Of a DNA stretch of 24,496 nucleotides, positions 24,297 through 24,496 are shown piece by piece (the first letter of the stretch is position 1; every line of letters starts with the position of its first letter). The position numbers were made by a program, and so were the translations under genes. Source of the stretch: Bacillota bacterium (GTDB taxonomy: Bacteria; Bacillota; Clostridia; Acetivibrionales; JAFADI01). Below the pieces are notes generated by a model. The model did no database searches, was not told the origin of the DNA, and saw only the letters and a program-made list of their open reading frames with translations. The stretch lies in NCBI GenBank assembly GCA_023424965.1, contig JAFADI010000047.1, positions 1-24,496 of the forward strand. Reading direction: 5' to 3'.

Positions 24297-24382
24297 TATA
24301 ATAACCGCTGAGATAATTGACGCGGTTATTATAGAATTTATGCGCGTGCAAGATTTTCGGCGGTGCCGAAATGCACTTGCGC
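24297..24382. repeat. Nested hairpins between the two GGGGACAG repeats
   Basis: TATAATAACCGC (24297-24308) pairs perfectly with GCGGTTATTATA (24322-24333). Next, GCGCGTGCA (24342-24350) pairs with TGCACTTGCGC (24372-24382) apart from a two-base bulge, enclosing a perfect TTTCGGC-GGT-GCCGAAA hairpin (24355-24371). No T-run follows. Confidence 0.7.
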
Positions 24383-24388
24383 TAATAC

Positions 24389-24496
24389 GGGGACAGTTCT
24401 CCACTTTCTTTGCAGGGGCAGATGGCATAATAGGACTTTGAAGAACCCATGGACATCGCCGTAAATGTAAACAGTTGAGGACTGTCCCCTTAGAGA
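24389..24496. repeat. GGGGACAG-bounded repeat, copy 2, reaching the window end
   Basis: The same orientation as copy 1, 108 nt, starting GGGGACAGTTC (24389-24399). The last 23 bases (24474-24496) are identical to 24264-24286 of copy 1. The interior is diverged and about 9 nt shorter, with CTTTC and TTGCAG retained after the left end. A preceding hairpin is also present. Further copies may lie beyond the window edge. Confidence 0.7.

Noticed and set aside
24170..24496. CRISPR array
   Set aside because: There are only two long, diverged units with inverted ends, not short identical repeats with uniform spacers, and no cas gene is present.

Overview
The window is a stretch of a Gram-positive chromosome, most likely a Clostridia member (Firmicutes). 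Evidence: strong AGGAGG-type ribosome binding sites, TTGACA/TATAAT promoters, AT-rich intergenic DNA, a DUF47-Pit pair, a YesM/YesN-type two-component pair with a CUT1 transporter, a YtxH-like protein and candidate Gram-positive SOS boxes. The presence of rhamnogalacturonan-type genes would suit a plant-polymer degrader, but the species cannot be fixed from the sequence alone. Every convincing gene is on the minus strand, so transcription runs from high to low coordinates. I see no tRNA, rRNA, CRISPR array, prophage or complete insertion sequence.

Layout from right (upstream) to left. 24160-24496: non-coding, two copies of a roughly 110 nt repeat bounded by inverted GGGGACAG ends, with nested hairpins between them. 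24028-23312: a YtxH-like membrane protein and a DUF948 protein, closed by a terminator. 23162-21238: fabI and a membrane metallophosphoesterase, tightly linked, behind a strong promoter with a palindrome. 21135-19738: a neurotransmitter:sodium symporter family transporter with its own terminator. 19539-11424: a carbohydrate locus made of histidine kinase, AraC-type response regulator, lipoprotein binding protein, two permeases and a GH105 hydrolase, ending at a clear terminator. 11269-5144: uvrB, a GntR-type regulator with an unusual C-terminal domain, and uvrA. uvrA is followed closely by an MFS transporter. 3596-1973: DUF47 accessory protein and Pit phosphate transporter behind a Pho-box-like promoter. 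1660-1: a ClpE-like AAA+ unfoldase cut by the window edge.

How the genes work together: the kinase/regulator pair probably senses an extracellular saccharide and activates the transporter operon. The binding protein and permeases import an unsaturated oligosaccharide, and the cytoplasmic GH105 enzyme removes its terminal unsaturated uronic acid. No transporter ATPase is present, so a shared MsmX-like ATPase elsewhere is implied. uvrA and uvrB are separate units but carry the same promoter layout, with a LexA-like box over the -35 element, which suggests joint SOS induction. DUF47-Pit is likely regulated by phosphate.

The most unusual items are: a tandem structured repeat inside the carbohydrate operon (12483-12695) whose hairpin stems differ by paired changes; the repeat/hairpin cluster at the right edge; and the GntR regulator with a 42 bp near-perfect palindrome over its own promoter.
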